Counted from the first letter of the stretch, positions 1 through 9,937 are shown. The stretch: DNA of 54,260 nucleotides from Clostridium sp. (GCF_029267215.1 NZ_JARIDH010000040.1:1-54260); one strand, 5' to 3'. The notes: generated from the sequence alone by a model not told the origin. Program-made: numbers and translations.

Positions 1-2
1 AA

Positions 3-362
3 ATGGCAAGAGTTAAGAGAGCGGTAAATGCTCGTAAAAATCATAAAAAAGTTTTAAAACTTGCAAAAGGATACTATGGTGGAAAAAGCAAGTTATTCAA
101 AACTGCTAACGAATCAGTAATAAGAGCGTTAAGAAATGCTTATGTTGGAAGAAGATTAAAGAAAAGAGATTACAGAAGATTATGGATAGCTAGAATAAAC
201 GCAGCTACAAGAATGAATGGTCTTTCATATTCAAGATTCATGAACGGAATGAAATTAGCTGGTGTTGATATAAACAGAAAAATGCTTTCAGAGATAGCTA
301 TCAATGATCCAAAAGCATTTGCTGATTTAGTTGAATTAGCTAAAAAGCAAATAAACGCTTAA
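3..362 (+). CDS. rplT: 50S ribosomal protein L20
   Basis: This is ribosomal protein L20, a 23S rRNA-binding protein needed early in assembly of the large subunit. The 119-residue product has the usual family length. It has the very basic N-terminal helix ([20 protein letters not shown]) and the conserved KGYYGGKS and [14 protein letters not shown] segments. The start lies two bases into the window, so its ribosome binding site and the expected infC-rpmI genes upstream cannot be seen. In Firmicutes the infC-rpmI-rplT operon is often controlled by an upstream leader, also outside this window. A strong terminator follows 9 bases after the stop, so this is the last gene of its operon. The identification is secure. 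Confidence 0.98.
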   Translation: MARVKRAVNARKNHKKVLKLAKGYYGGKSKLFKTANESVIRALRNAYVGRRLKKRDYRRLWIARINAATRMNGLSYSRFMNGMKLAGVDINRKMLSEIAINDPKAFADLVELAKKQINA

Positions 363-370
363 TATATCAG

Positions 371-396
371 ATGCGAGTTTATCTCGCATTTTTTTT
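371..396 (+). terminator. Rho-independent terminator after rplT
   Basis: A 7-bp stem (ATGCGAG / CTCGCAT) with a 5-base loop is followed at once by eight T residues. It closes the rplT transcript. Confidence 0.9.
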
Positions 397-507
397 ATAC
401 AAAATTATAAGTTTAATTTTGATTAGAGGTTTTTAAAATCTGGTTAAAATTAAGCTTATTTGTGATTTGAAATAAAATTTAATTTTTGACTTATAAAAAT
501 TAAATTA

Positions 508-539
508 TTTACATATGTAGATTTAAAATAAGATATAAT
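508..539 (+). promoter_or_regulatory. Candidate promoter for ktrB-ktrA
   Basis: TTTACA (508-513) and a perfect TATAAT (534-539) lie about 50 bases before ktrB. The 20-base spacer is longer than ideal, so the -35 assignment is uncertain while the -10 is good. I see no c-di-AMP riboswitch in the 229-base gap between rplT and ktrB. Confidence 0.35.
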
Positions 540-590
540 AATAAATAGCAAACCAAAATATAATATTTAGTTTAAGTTGGGGGTTTAATT

Positions 591-1931
591 ATGTATATTA
601 AACTGACAAATAAAATAAAATTTAGCGCTGTACAAATATTAGCTTTAGGATTTTTCATGGTTATATTTGTAGGTGCATCCATATTAAGTCTTCCAATATC
701 ATCTAGAAGTGGAGAATATACAGCCTTTTTAGATAGTTTATTTACATCTACATCTGCTGTTTGTGTTACAGGACTTATAACATTAAATACTGCAGAACAT
801 TGGAATTATTTTGGAAAGACAGTTATAATAATTTTAATACAAATAGGTGGATTAGGATTTATGTCTTTTACTACCTTATTTGCCTTAATGCTTAAAAGAA
901 AAATTACATTAAGACAGAGGCTTATTTTACAAGAAGCTATGAATACTTTTGGTATTCAGGGACTTGTTAGAATGATGAAGTATATTTTAGCTTTCACATT
1001 CTCAGTTGAAATGTTAGGTGCACTTTTACTTTCGACACAATTTATACCTAAATTAGGGTTTGCAAAAGGTGTATATTACAGTATTTGGCACTCAATTTCA
1101 GCTTTCTGTAATGCTGGATTTGATTTATTTGGAGATAGTTTAGTTAGCTTTGCTAATAATAAGACAGTAATATTAACAATTGCATTCTTAATAATAATTG
1201 GTGGATTAGGATTTACTGTTTGGTCAGAGTTATATAATTTCAAAGGATATAAGAAATTATCTTTACATTCAAAAGTTGTAATAATGGTAACTGCTATTCT
1301 TTTAATAGGGGGAACAATTCTTATGTTCATATTTGAATATAATAACCCTAATACTCTTCAAAATATGAGTTTGGGAGATAAGATAACCAATGCATTCTTT
1401 GCTTCAGCTACAACTAGAACAGCAGGATTTAACTCGGTTTCAACAACTGATATGACATTAGCAGGTAAGTTTTTAACAATATTACTAATGTTTGTAGGTG
1501 GATCACCAGGATCAACAGCAGGTGGTATCAAAACTGCTACATTTGGTATAGTTGTTCTTACTTTAATTTCTATAATTAGAGGAAGAGAAGATACTGAAGT
1601 ATTTAAGAAGAGAATATCTAAAGAATTAGTTTATAAGGCCTTTGCAGTATTATTTATAGGATTTGGTATTGTTGTTTTAGGAACCTTAATACTAGCTGTA
1701 ACAGAGCCAGGGTTTTCTTTAGAATATATTTTATATGAAGTTACATCAGCCTTCGCAACTGTTGGTTTAACATTAGGATTAACACCATATCTTTCAGTTG
1801 TAGGAAAAATTGTAATAATAATTACTATGTATTTGGGAAGAGTTGGCCCAATGACTGTGGTTTTAGCACTAGCTAATAGAAAGAAACCTAGTGCATATAA
1901 GTTCCCAGAGGATAAAATATTAATAGGATAA
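591..1931 (+). CDS. ktrB: Potassium uptake channel subunit KtrB (TrkH family)
   Basis: This is the membrane subunit of a Ktr-type potassium uptake system. The 446-residue protein has the fourfold membrane-pore-membrane layout of the Trk/Ktr/HKT superfamily. Pore-loop signatures are visible as TSTSAVCVTGL near residue 60, SAFCNAGFDLFGDS near residue 170, TTRTAGFNSV near residue 275 and SAFATVGLTLGLTP near residue 390. Many segments between them are hydrophobic membrane spans. The start is an ATG behind a G-rich ribosome binding site. The gene is followed 18 bases later by ktrA, which encodes the cytoplasmic gating ring, so the two are almost certainly cotranscribed. No truncation or frameshift is seen. 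Confidence 0.94.
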   Translation: MYIKLTNKIKFSAVQILALGFFMVIFVGASILSLPISSRSGEYTAFLDSLFTSTSAVCVTGLITLNTAEHWNYFGKTVIIILIQIGGLGFMSFTTLFALMLKRKITLRQRLILQEAMNTFGIQGLVRMMKYILAFTFSVEMLGALLLSTQFIPKLGFAKGVYYSIWHSISAFCNAGFDLFGDSLVSFANNKTVILTIAFLIIIGGLGFTVWSELYNFKGYKKLSLHSKVVIMVTAILLIGGTILMFIFEYNNPNTLQNMSLGDKITNAFFASATTRTAGFNSVSTTDMTLAGKFLTILLMFVGGSPGSTAGGIKTATFGIVVLTLISIIRGREDTEVFKKRISKELVYKAFAVLFIGFGIVVLGTLILAVTEPGFSLEYILYEVTSAFATVGLTLGLTPYLSVVGKIVIIITMYLGRVGPMTVVLALANRKKPSAYKFPEDKILIG

Positions 1932-1949
1932 GTTAGGAGTGTATGGCTT

Positions 1950-2615
1950 ATGTCAAGTAAACAATTCGTTATTATAGGATTAGGAAGATTTGGAGCATCA
2001 GTAGCTAAGACTTTATATGCTTTAGGTCATGATGTCCTAGCAATAGATTCAAATGAAGATTTAGTTCAGGAAATATCAGATAGCGTAACACATGCTGTTC
2101 AAATGGATGCAACAGATGAAAATGCATTAAGAACTTTAGGAATAAGAAATTTTGATGTGGCAGTTGTCACAATAGGTGCCAATATACAAGCAAGTGTTAT
2201 GGCAACATTACTTGTTAAAGATATGGGAATAAAATATATAATAGCTAAAGGTAATAGTGACTTGCATGCCAAAGTTTTATATAAAATAGGAGCAGACAGA
2301 GTAATTTTACCAGAGAAAGATATGGGAGTTAGGGTTGCTCATAACTTAGTTTCATCAAGTATCTTAGATTATATAGAACTATCACCAGATTATTCAATTA
2401 TAGAAATTGAAAGTCCAAAAGAGTGGCATGGTAAGAATATGAAAGAGTTAAGTTTAAGAAGTAAGTATGGAATAAACGTAATGGCTATAAAAAGACATAA
2501 TGAAGTTAACATATCACCAGATGCTAGCGATATAATAGAAAAAGACGACATAGTTGTAGCTATAGGTTCTGCTGAAGATTTAACAAAATTAGAAGGAAAG
2601 ATATTCAAACATTAG
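1950..2615 (+). CDS. ktrA: Potassium uptake regulatory subunit KtrA (RCK/TrkA family)
   Basis: This 221-residue cytoplasmic protein carries an N-terminal RCK/TrkA-N Rossmann domain (IIGLGRFGASVAKTL near residues 8-22, with the acidic end of strand beta-2 at AIDSNED). A TrkA-C domain fills the last 80 or so residues. In this family an octameric ring binds ATP/ADP, and in some members c-di-AMP, to gate the partner KtrB. The start chosen is the ATG 11 bases after AGGAG; an earlier ATG at 1942 is out of frame. The placement directly after ktrB supports the KtrA call over a generic TrkA. The rRNA methyltransferase follows after 26 bases and may be read through from this operon. Confidence 0.93.
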   Translation: MSSKQFVIIGLGRFGASVAKTLYALGHDVLAIDSNEDLVQEISDSVTHAVQMDATDENALRTLGIRNFDVAVVTIGANIQASVMATLLVKDMGIKYIIAKGNSDLHAKVLYKIGADRVILPEKDMGVRVAHNLVSSSILDYIELSPDYSIIEIESPKEWHGKNMKELSLRSKYGINVMAIKRHNEVNISPDASDIIEKDDIVVAIGSAEDLTKLEGKIFKH

Positions 2616-2641
2616 TATCTTTCTAGAAAGGATTATTTGCT

Positions 2642-3415
2642 TTGTTAGAAATAGAAAGTAAAAATAATAATTTATTTAAAGAGATAAAAAAGTTAAAAGA
2701 GAAGAAACATAGAGTAAAGAATAATAAATATATTATTGAAGGATTAAGATTTTTAGATGAAGCTTTAAAAAGTGGAGTTTCTATAGACTCAATAATATTT
2801 ACTGAGAATTTTAAAGAGAAGAATGAAGAGTTTTTTTCTAATATTCCAGAAAATATAAGACTTATTCAAATGAATGAAGTCTTATTAAAACAGCTTTGTT
2901 CAACGGAAAATCCACAGGGAGTTTTAGGTGTTGTAAATATGCAAAACAAAGAACTAAAAGGTGGAGAATTGGTTATTTTAGTTGACAAGGTTCAAGACCC
3001 AGGAAATATGGGGACAATAATAAGAACTGCTCACGCAGCAGGTGCCTCAGGTATTATTATGACTAAGGGAACTGTTGATATATATAATGATAAAACATTA
3101 AGATCAACTATGGGATCAATATTTTATATACCTGTTGTTGAAGATGACTCTTTAGAATATGTAAAATCATTAAAAGAAGAAGGATACAAGTTAGTTGTAA
3201 GTTCTCTTCAAGGGAAAAATAATTTCTTTGAGGAAAATCTACAAGGAAAAGTAATCATTGCCGTAGGTAATGAAGGAAATGGTGTTAGTGATGAGGTTTA
3301 TGGAATTTCTGATATTAAGGTTAAGATTCCTATGCCAGGAAATGCAGAATCTTTAAATGTAGCTGTAGCAACTTCTGTAATGATATACGAAAAAATAAGA
3401 CAGTCATTTAAATAA
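2642..3415 (+). CDS. SpoU/TrmH-family rRNA 2'-O-methyltransferase
   Basis: A SPOUT-class RNA methyltransferase of 257 residues with the N-terminal substrate-binding domain of the RlmB/TrmH type. All three SpoU motifs are visible: DPGNMGTIIRTAHAAGA near residue 118, VGNEGNGVS near 205, and IPMPGNAESLNVAVA near 225. These form the knotted SAM site and contain the conserved Asn, Arg and Glu residues. The likely substrate is 23S rRNA, but the target ribose cannot be read from sequence. The start is a TTG behind an AAGGA motif; no better ATG exists nearby. In many clostridia this gene sits just ahead of pheST, as it does here. Confidence 0.9.
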   Translation: MLEIESKNNNLFKEIKKLKEKKHRVKNNKYIIEGLRFLDEALKSGVSIDSIIFTENFKEKNEEFFSNIPENIRLIQMNEVLLKQLCSTENPQGVLGVVNMQNKELKGGELVILVDKVQDPGNMGTIIRTAHAAGASGIIMTKGTVDIYNDKTLRSTMGSIFYIPVVEDDSLEYVKSLKEEGYKLVVSSLQGKNNFFEENLQGKVIIAVGNEGNGVSDEVYGISDIKVKIPMPGNAESLNVAVATSVMIYEKIRQSFK

Positions 3416-3525
3416 GAGATTTATATATTGTCTTATTAATAAGGGAATTTAGTAAGTAAAAAAAATTTAAAATCTCGTGTTTAAGGATTAAGTTAAAATA
3501 ATTAATATAAGAAATTAATAAGCAT

Positions 3526-3567
3526 AAAAGGTCTTTGTAAAATTTGGGTTTTACAAAGGCCTTTTTA
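3526..3567 (+). terminator. Terminator after the rRNA methyltransferase gene
   Basis: A long stem pairs AAAAGGTCTTTGTAAAA with TTTTACAAAGGCCTTTTT around a short loop and ends in a T run. A palindromic repeat copy begins only 3-4 bases after it. Confidence 0.9.
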
Positions 3568-3570
3568 TTA

Positions 3571-3800
3571 GGTTATTTTTAATAATGTGTTGATTTTAGT
3601 TATCATTTCAGAAATACTTAATTGCGCAGAGAATCCCTATTAAATATTTGAGAATAATGTCTAGAGCTAAGAAATTTCCTTTGGTAAAACAACCACGCTT
3701 CTTAAGGTTACTATTATTCCATATTCAATTAAATTTTAAACTTTTTATTAAGAAGGTTATAAAGCTCCTTCTAAAATTAATACTAGTTTAAAACAAAACT
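3571..3800 (+). repeat. Dispersed palindromic element, copy A (full length, diverged)
   Basis: A 230-base non-coding element forming one long imperfect palindrome. Its outer ends (3571-3602 and about 3766-3800) are inverted repeats sharing the GTGTTGATTTTAG core. Its centre has a second inverted repeat, with ATTAAATATTTGAG-type and CCATATTCAATTAAA-type arms around about position 3690. It matches the copy at 54095 over nearly the whole readable length, including the ACTTAATTGCGCAGAGA block. Pairing mismatches show that it is an old copy. It sits between a terminator and the pheST promoter and carries no credible reading frame. Confidence 0.85.
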
Positions 3801-3908
3801 TTTTATTTAAGAGAATTCTTGGGTTTTTATATTATAAAGTTTTAAGTTTGAAAAGCTTTGTTTTATTTAGTAATAGTTAGTTTAAAAGGACAAAAAAGAA
3901 TAATACTC

Positions 3909-3937
3909 TTGATTATGCCTATTATTATATGTATAAT
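3909..3937 (+). promoter_or_regulatory. Promoter of the pheS-pheT T-box transcript
   Basis: TTGATT (3909-3914) and TATAAT (3932-3937) are separated by exactly 17 bases. This predicts a transcript start near 3944, immediately before the T-box leader. Confidence 0.8.
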
Positions 3938-3944
3938 ATATTTT

Positions 3945-4215
3945 GAATTAAATAGATAAAAACATTGAAAGAGAGAGTAGGTATAGAAGTTTCTTTTCAG
4001 GGAAAAGATGTCATAGACTGAGAGCATTTTAAGAAAAGCTATATTGAAGTTCACTCTGGAGTTCTAACTATGAAAAATAAAAGTAGTAGTTAGCGGCAAG
4101 GTCGTTAATTTAAAGTAAGTGAATGCTAAATTTTGTTTTAGTGTTAATTAGGGTGGTACCACGGATATAAATACCCCGTCCCTTATGTTTATAGGGATGG
4201 GGTTTATTTTATTTT
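3945..4215 (+). ncRNA. T-box riboswitch, tRNA-Phe specific
   Basis: This is a tRNA-sensing leader controlling pheS-pheT by antitermination. The conserved T-box (AGGGTGGTACCACGG, 4150-4164) includes the UGGU that pairs with an uncharged tRNA acceptor end bearing discriminator A. The competing terminator pairs CCCCGTCCCT (4174-4183) with AGGGATGGGG (4193-4202) and runs into a T tract. In stem I, the lower AGAG/CTCT helix and upper GTATAG/CTATAT helix frame an AGTA S-turn opposite TTC at 4050-4052, followed by A. UUC is a phenylalanine codon, which agrees with the downstream genes. The boundaries are approximate. Confidence 0.93.
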
Positions 4216-4486
4216 CTGAAAATATGGAAATAATTAAAAAGATTAATTAAATATTTAGTTATATAATGAGCTAGATTAAAATTATAAAGTTTTATTAAAT
4301 AGGTCTTATAAGATAAATTTTATGATTTAATGAATTCTTAAATAAATAGTGAGTTTTATAACATAAATTTTATACTTGTATCTTTATTAACTTACTTTTT
4401 ATTACTACTTTTTATGATTTAAGTAAGATTTTTATATTAAGATAAAATCTAGTATATTAAGTTATACTACCTACAAAGAAAGGAGA
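4216..4486 (+). other. AT-rich stretch between T-box terminator and pheS, no gene seen
   Basis: These roughly 270 bases hold no reading frame of substance and no second convincing promoter. The sequence is low in complexity, with loosely repeated ATAAATTTTAT words. It ends in the strong ribosome binding site AAAGGAG at 4479-4485. A leader this long after the T-box terminator is unusual. Confidence 0.6.
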
Positions 4487-4492
4487 ATGGAA

Positions 4493-5512
4493 ATGCAAGA
4501 TAAGTTAAATCAAATTAAAGAATTAGCTTTAGTTGAAATTAAAGATGCTAAAGATAGTACTACTATTGATACAATCAGAGTTAAATATCTTGGTAAAAAA
4601 GGAGAGCTTACAACTATATTAAGAGGAATGGGAGCTCTATCAAAGGAAGAGAGACCAGTAGTTGGTAAATTAGCTAACGAGGTAAGAGAGGTTTTAGAAG
4701 CTGAATTAGAAGCTATAACAAAGTCTATTAAAGAAGCTGAAAAACAAGAAAAATTAAAAAATGAAGTTATAGATATTTCAATGCCTGGAAAGAAACAAAC
4801 AATAGGTAAGAAACATCCACTAGAACAAACTTTAGATGAAATGAAAAAAATATTTATTTCAATGGGATTTGCCATAGAGGATGGTCCAGAGGTTGAGAAA
4901 GATTACTACAACTTCGAGGCTTTAAATATTCCTAAAAACCATCCAGCTAGAAGTGAGCAAGATACTTTCTACATAAATGATAATGTAGTTTTAAGAACTC
5001 AGACTTCTCCAGTTCAAGCTAGAGTAATGGAAAAACAACAACCACCAATAAAAATGATATCACCAGGTAAGGTATTTAGATCAGATGCAGTGGATGCCAC
5101 TCACTCACCAATATTTTACCAAATGGAAGGTCTTGTTATAGATAAAAATGTAACATTTGCAGATCTTAAAGGAACTTTAGAATTATTTGCTAAGAAAATG
5201 TTTGGTGATAAGGTTAAAACTAAGTTCAGACCTCACCATTTCCCATTTACTGAGCCATCAGCTGAAATGGATGCTACATGCTTTGTATGTAACGGAAAAG
5301 GATGTAAAGTATGTAAGGGAGAAGGATTCATAGAAATACTAGGTTGTGGTATGGTTCACCCTCAAGTTTTAAGAAATTGTGGAATAGATCCAGAAGTTTA
5401 TAGTGGATTTGCTTTCGGTTTCGGAGTAGATAGAATGGTTATGCTTAAGTATGGAATAGATGATATAAGATTATTATACGAAAGTGATATGAGATTCTTA
5501 AATCAATTCTAA
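4493..5512 (+). CDS. pheS: Phenylalanyl-tRNA synthetase alpha subunit
   Basis: The catalytic alpha chain of the alpha2-beta2 phenylalanyl-tRNA synthetase, which charges tRNA-Phe in the cytoplasm. The 339-residue product has the expected length. It opens with an N-terminal coiled-coil arm that binds tRNA (about residues 1-85). The class II catalytic core follows, with [12 protein letters not shown] (motif 2 region), the [19 protein letters not shown] segment and the closing [14 protein letters not shown] motif 3. The Cys-rich [12 protein letters not shown] stretch is normal for bacterial PheS. I chose ATG 4493 over the in-frame ATG 4487, because the AAAGGAG site ends at 4485 and would touch the earlier codon. 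pheT follows after 24 bases. Confidence 0.97.
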   Translation: MQDKLNQIKELALVEIKDAKDSTTIDTIRVKYLGKKGELTTILRGMGALSKEERPVVGKLANEVREVLEAELEAITKSIKEAEKQEKLKNEVIDISMPGKKQTIGKKHPLEQTLDEMKKIFISMGFAIEDGPEVEKDYYNFEALNIPKNHPARSEQDTFYINDNVVLRTQTSPVQARVMEKQQPPIKMISPGKVFRSDAVDATHSPIFYQMEGLVIDKNVTFADLKGTLELFAKKMFGDKVKTKFRPHHFPFTEPSAEMDATCFVCNGKGCKVCKGEGFIEILGCGMVHPQVLRNCGIDPEVYSGFAFGFGVDRMVMLKYGIDDIRLLYESDMRFLNQF

Positions 5513-5536
5513 GTTTTAAAATAGGAGGTAAAAAAG

Positions 5537-7918
5537 ATGAAAGTACCATTTAATTGGCTTAAAGATTACGTTGATATAGATATGACAGCAGTAGAATTAG
5601 GAGATGCCTTAACTTTATCAGGTTCAAAGTTAGAAGAGGTTATAACTGCTGGGGCAGAGATAGAAAATATAGTTACTTGTCAAATAGACAAGATAGAACA
5701 GCATCCAGATGCTGAAAAACTTAAAATATGTCAAGTGAATATAGGTTCAGAAGTTATTCAAATAGTAACAGCTGCTGATAATATGAAAGAGCAGGATAAA
5801 GTTCCTGTAGCTTTACATGGGGCAGTATTAGCAGATGGAAGTAAGATTAAAAAAGGTAAATTAAGAGGAGTAGTTTCTAATGGAATGTTCTGCTCAGAGG
5901 AAGAAATAGGCATAGCTGATGGAAAAGAAATAATAGGCCTTATGATTTTACCTGAAGATGCTCCAATTGGTGTTTGTATAAAAGAATATTTAGGACTTAA
6001 TAAAGAAGTTTTAGATTTTGAAATAACTTCAAACAGACCAGATTGTTTAAGTATTCTTGGAATGGCTAGAGAAACAGCTGCTACAACAGGAAAAACTTAC
6101 AAAATGCCAAATACTAAATTTGAAGTTAAATGTGATAAAAACATAAATGATGAAATAAAAGTTTCTGTTAATGACAAACTTTGCAATAGATATATGGCTA
6201 GAGGAGTTAAAAATGTAAAAGTTTCTCATTCACCAGCTTGGATGCAAGAAAGATTATTAGATGCAGGAGTAAGGCCTATAAACAATATAGTTGATATTAC
6301 TAACTTTGTTATGTTAGAGCTTGGTCAACCAATGCATGCTTTTGATAGAAGCGAATTAAAATCTTCTAATATAGTAGTAGAAAGAGCTAAAGAGGGTGAA
6401 AAGTTCACTACTTTAGATGAAGTTGAAAGAGAATTAAATTCAGATGTTCTTTGTATAAAAGATGGAGAAGAAATTGTTGCTTTAGCTGGAATCATGGGTG
6501 GATTAAACTCAGGTGTTACAGAAAAAACTACTGAAATAGTATTTGAATCAGCTAATTTTGATGGAACTAATATAAGAGTTAATTCTAAAAATTTAGGATT
6601 AAGAACTGAAAGTTCATCAAGATTTGAAAAAGACATAGATCCAAACTTAGCTGCCTTAGCAATAGACAGAGCTTGTGCTTTAGTTGAAGAATTAGGATGC
6701 GGGGAAGTTATGGAAGGAACAATAGATGTTTATAACAAGGTTAAAGAAGAAAAAAATCTTGAAGTAAGCCTTAGTTGGGTAAATAAATTTTTAGGAATTT
6801 CATTAGAAGCTGAAGAAATGAAAAAATGCTTAGATAGTTTAGATTTAAAAACAACTATAAATGGAGATACTTTAGAAATATTAGTTCCTACATTTAGAAT
6901 AGATGTTGATATAAGAGAAGATGTTGCAGAAGAGATTGCAAGAATATACGGATATAATAATATCCCTGCTACATTAATTTCAACTAGCACAGAAAAAGAA
7001 GCTAAAGATAAGAAGCAATTATTAGATGAAAAAGTTATAGATGCAATGTTAGCTTCAGGATTAAACCAATCAATAAGTTATTCATTTGTAAGTCCAAAGG
7101 TATTTGATAAAATATGTTTAAAAGATGATAGTGAACTTAGAAATGTAGTTAAAATAAAGAACCCATTAGGAGAAGATTATAGTGTGATGAGAACTTCAAC
7201 ACTTCCTTCAATGATGGAATCTTTAGCAAGAAACTATTCAAGAAGTAACGATGTTGTAAGATTATTTGAATTAGGAAAGACTTATACTAAAAATTCAGAT
7301 GAAAATGAATTACCAACAGAAACAAACATCTTAACAATAGGTATTTATGGACAATGTGATTATTTTGACTTAAAGGGAATAGTTGAAAACTTATTAAATA
7401 CATTAGGACTTAAGAGTGCTTCATTTAAGAGAATGAGTGAAAATCCAAGCTATCATCCAGGAAAAACAGCTGAGTTAGTTTTAGGAAAAACTTCATTAGG
7501 AGTTTTAGGAGAAATTCACCCAGATGTTAATGAAAACTACGATATAGATGTTCCTTGTTATGTAGCTGAGCTAAACTTAGATGCAATGTATAAATTCTCA
7601 AAAACTGAGAAAGCGTATAAGGCATTACCTAAGTATCCAGCAATAACTAGAGATATAGCTTTACTTGTTGACGACGCTATATTAGTACAAGAAATTGAAG
7701 AGTCAATAAGAAAATCAGGTGGTCAAATAGTAGAGAAGGTTGAATTATTTGACGTTTATAAGGGAGCTCAAATACCAGAAGGTAAGAAGAGTATTGCCTA
7801 TGCTATAGCTTATAGAGATCCAAGCAAGACTTTAAAAGATAAAGATATAAACAAAGTTCATGATAAAATCTTAAGAGGTTTAGAATATAAGTTAGGAGCT
7901 CAATTAAGAGAACAATAA
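5537..7918 (+). CDS. pheT: Phenylalanyl-tRNA synthetase beta subunit
   Basis: The beta chain of the heterotetrameric synthetase, which binds tRNA, edits mischarged Tyr-tRNA-Phe and structures the complex. The 793-residue product has the usual length. An EMAP-type tRNA-binding domain lies at residues 40-150. The B3/B4 editing domain follows near 210-385 ([19 protein letters not shown] just before it), then the B5 domain near 400-475 ([19 protein letters not shown]). A C-terminal FDX-ACB anticodon-binding domain begins at [20 protein letters not shown] lies at normal spacing before the ATG. Expression follows pheS under the T-box, and a hairpin terminator closes the unit. Confidence 0.97.
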   Translation: MKVPFNWLKDYVDIDMTAVELGDALTLSGSKLEEVITAGAEIENIVTCQIDKIEQHPDAEKLKICQVNIGSEVIQIVTAADNMKEQDKVPVALHGAVLADGSKIKKGKLRGVVSNGMFCSEEEIGIADGKEIIGLMILPEDAPIGVCIKEYLGLNKEVLDFEITSNRPDCLSILGMARETAATTGKTYKMPNTKFEVKCDKNINDEIKVSVNDKLCNRYMARGVKNVKVSHSPAWMQERLLDAGVRPINNIVDITNFVMLELGQPMHAFDRSELKSSNIVVERAKEGEKFTTLDEVERELNSDVLCIKDGEEIVALAGIMGGLNSGVTEKTTEIVFESANFDGTNIRVNSKNLGLRTESSSRFEKDIDPNLAALAIDRACALVEELGCGEVMEGTIDVYNKVKEEKNLEVSLSWVNKFLGISLEAEEMKKCLDSLDLKTTINGDTLEILVPTFRIDVDIREDVAEEIARIYGYNNIPATLISTSTEKEAKDKKQLLDEKVIDAMLASGLNQSISYSFVSPKVFDKICLKDDSELRNVVKIKNPLGEDYSVMRTSTLPSMMESLARNYSRSNDVVRLFELGKTYTKNSDENELPTETNILTIGIYGQCDYFDLKGIVENLLNTLGLKSASFKRMSENPSYHPGKTAELVLGKTSLGVLGEIHPDVNENYDIDVPCYVAELNLDAMYKFSKTEKAYKALPKYPAITRDIALLVDDAILVQEIEESIRKSGGQIVEKVELFDVYKGAQIPEGKKSIAYAIAYRDPSKTLKDKDINKVHDKILRGLEYKLGAQLREQ

Positions 7919-7936
7919 TAGCTTAAATTATTTAAA

Positions 7937-7977
7937 ATATGTTATGTATATGTTAGAATATACATAACATATTTTTA
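7937..7977 (+). terminator. Terminator after pheT
   Basis: A perfect 14-bp stem (ATATGTTATGTATA and its complement) with an 8-base loop is followed by a TTTTATT tract. Confidence 0.85.
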
Positions 7978-8133
7978 TTATGGAGCTTTTTATTAGATAT
8001 TAATTTCTATATATAAAATTTGGGTTAAATAAGTTTCATTTTTTGAGATTTATTTTTTCTTTTATTTATAGAGATTACTTAAAATTTAAAGCATAATCTA
8101 CAATTTATATAAGTAAGAGGTGTTTAAGAGAGT

Positions 8134-9888
8134 ATGGCGACTGTTACGGTAACAATAAACGGCGTTGAATATAATTTAAAAGGTCAAGAAGATGGAGAAT
8201 ATCTAAAAAAAGTAGCTGCTTATGTGGAAGAAAGAATTCAAGAAATGGTGAATAAGAATAATAAGCTAAGCGCTTTAGGTGTTTTATCTTTAACATCTTT
8301 AAATATAGCAGATGAACTTTTAAAAGGAAATGAAGAATACAATCAACTAATAGATTATTATGAAAAAGTTAAAAATGAGCTAGAAAAATCTAAAAAAGAG
8401 GTAGAAGACCTTAAAGCTTTAGAAGGTGAGAGTCTTACTTTAAAAGAAGAGCTTGAAAAAATAACATCAGAAAAAACTGAATTAGAAGATAAGATAAAAG
8501 ATTTAGAGTTAGAAAAGGAAAATCTTGAAAAAACTATTAAAGAGTTAAAAGATAAATGTGATAATTTAAATTCTAATCTTACAAAATCTAGAGAAGATTT
8601 GAAATTAGCACAAGCTGATTTTAATAGTTCAAAAAATGAAATTTCTAAATTAAATCATGAAATAGAAAAATTAAAACTTGAAAATTCTAATTTAAAGTCT
8701 TCTGATGAAAGATTAAGAAGCGAAAATAATAAGATAAATAAAGAAATTAAAGAATTGAAAAATAAAAATAATGAATTAAACAAGGCATTAAATGATTCTA
8801 AGAATAAAGAAAAGAATTTAAATAATGAGCTTAATTCTGTGAAAAGTAAGAACTTAAACTTAGAAAAAGAATTAAGAGATTCAAAAGAAAAGAATAATGG
8901 ATTAAGTGCCATAGTCAATGAATCAAAGAAAAAAGTAGAGGATTTAAATAAGGAAATTAATATACTAAAAGAAAAAAATAAATCTCAAAAAGAAGAAAAT
9001 GAAAAATTAGCATTAGAAGGTAAAACTTTAAAAACTGATTTAAATAAATCTAAAAATGAGATTTCTAATTTAGAAGAGAAAAATAAAAATATATGCAAAG
9101 ATGCTGAGGCTTTAAAGATTGAGTTTGCTGAATCTAGAATTGATAATAAAAAATTAAGAGAAGAAAATTTAAAGGCTTTAAATGAAATGCGTTCTTTGAG
9201 TAAATCTTGCAAAGAATTTAAAAATGAAATTCAAGAATTAAAGGATTTAAATAAAAAGTTATCAGTTAATAATGAAGTTTTAAAGGCTAATAATAAAGAA
9301 TTTGAAGTTAAAATTAAAGCTTTAAATGAGGAAAATGAATTTATATCTTCATCAAGTGAAAAGTTAAAAATAAATTTCAAAGAAATAGAAGAAAAAGCTA
9401 CTTCTTTAGATAAAGAAATTGAAATGCTTAAAGAAAAGAATGTAGATTTAGAAGATAAAAATACTAAGATTCAGAATGAGAATGAAAAACTTGAAGAGGA
9501 TGTAAAGTTTTTAAGTGAAGAAAAAGAACTTATTAAGGATCAGTGTAATAATTTTAAAGAACAAATAACTAGTTTAGAAAAGGATATTGAACTTGCTTTA
9601 GAAGAAAAGGAAGCTTTAGGTAAGAAAGTTTCTGAAGAGATGGAAGTTGAAATTAAATCTTTAAAAGAAGAATTAGAGAGCAAAAAAGCTGAATTTGAAA
9701 TTCTTATAGAAGATGCTAAGAAACTAAAAAAAGATAAAGGTCTTCTTTTAGATAAAAATAAAGAATTAGCAGCTGAATTCCGTACAGCTAGATATAAAGT
9801 TTTAGACTTAGAGAAAAAATATAATGATGTTCAATTTGAATTAGCAACTTCTAAGAAAAAAGAGAATGTATTATTAAGAAAAAAATAA
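8134..9888 (+). CDS. zapA: ZapA-like cell division protein with a very long coiled-coil tail
   Basis: The first 85 or so residues are a ZapA domain: a MATVTVTINGVEYNLKGQED beta hairpin, then the VAAYVEERIQEMV helix and the ADELLKGNEEYNQL segment. ZapA promotes bundling of FtsZ at the division site. Typical ZapA proteins have 85-150 residues, but this product has 584. From about residue 75 to the end it is a nearly unbroken coiled coil rich in Lys, Glu, Asn and Leu, with heptad-like repeats such as LKEELEKITSEKTELEDKIK. There is no membrane span or signal peptide. Its place between pheT and the U32 peptidase-MutS2 genes matches clostridial zapA. The tail could act as a spacer or scaffold; that is inference. 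Confidence 0.85.
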   Translation: MATVTVTINGVEYNLKGQEDGEYLKKVAAYVEERIQEMVNKNNKLSALGVLSLTSLNIADELLKGNEEYNQLIDYYEKVKNELEKSKKEVEDLKALEGESLTLKEELEKITSEKTELEDKIKDLELEKENLEKTIKELKDKCDNLNSNLTKSREDLKLAQADFNSSKNEISKLNHEIEKLKLENSNLKSSDERLRSENNKINKEIKELKNKNNELNKALNDSKNKEKNLNNELNSVKSKNLNLEKELRDSKEKNNGLSAIVNESKKKVEDLNKEINILKEKNKSQKEENEKLALEGKTLKTDLNKSKNEISNLEEKNKNICKDAEALKIEFAESRIDNKKLREENLKALNEMRSLSKSCKEFKNEIQELKDLNKKLSVNNEVLKANNKEFEVKIKALNEENEFISSSSEKLKINFKEIEEKATSLDKEIEMLKEKNVDLEDKNTKIQNENEKLEEDVKFLSEEKELIKDQCNNFKEQITSLEKDIELALEEKEALGKKVSEEMEVEIKSLKEELESKKAEFEILIEDAKKLKKDKGLLLDKNKELAAEFRTARYKVLDLEKKYNDVQFELATSKKKENVLLRKK

Positions 9889-9891
9889 AGA

Positions 9892-9924
9892 AAAAGGTAT
9901 GAATATTTAATATTCATACCTTTT
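9892..9924. terminator. Bidirectional terminator between convergent genes
   Basis: A perfect inverted repeat with 15-base arms and a 3-base loop has an A tract at one end and a T tract at the other. It can therefore terminate zapA on the plus strand and the large minus-strand gene ending at 9938. Confidence 0.9.
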
Positions 9925-9937
9925 AAAATAATATTAT

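Noticed and set aside
362-590. Possible c-di-AMP (ydaO-type) riboswitch before ktrB
   Set aside because: Such switches often precede ktr genes, but the gap is only 229 bases with a terminator and AT-rich DNA, and I see none of the conserved core.
3863-4054. Minus-strand reading frame across the T-box leader
   Set aside because: It overlaps the structured T-box RNA and its promoter, has no ribosome binding site, and its composition is not protein-like.
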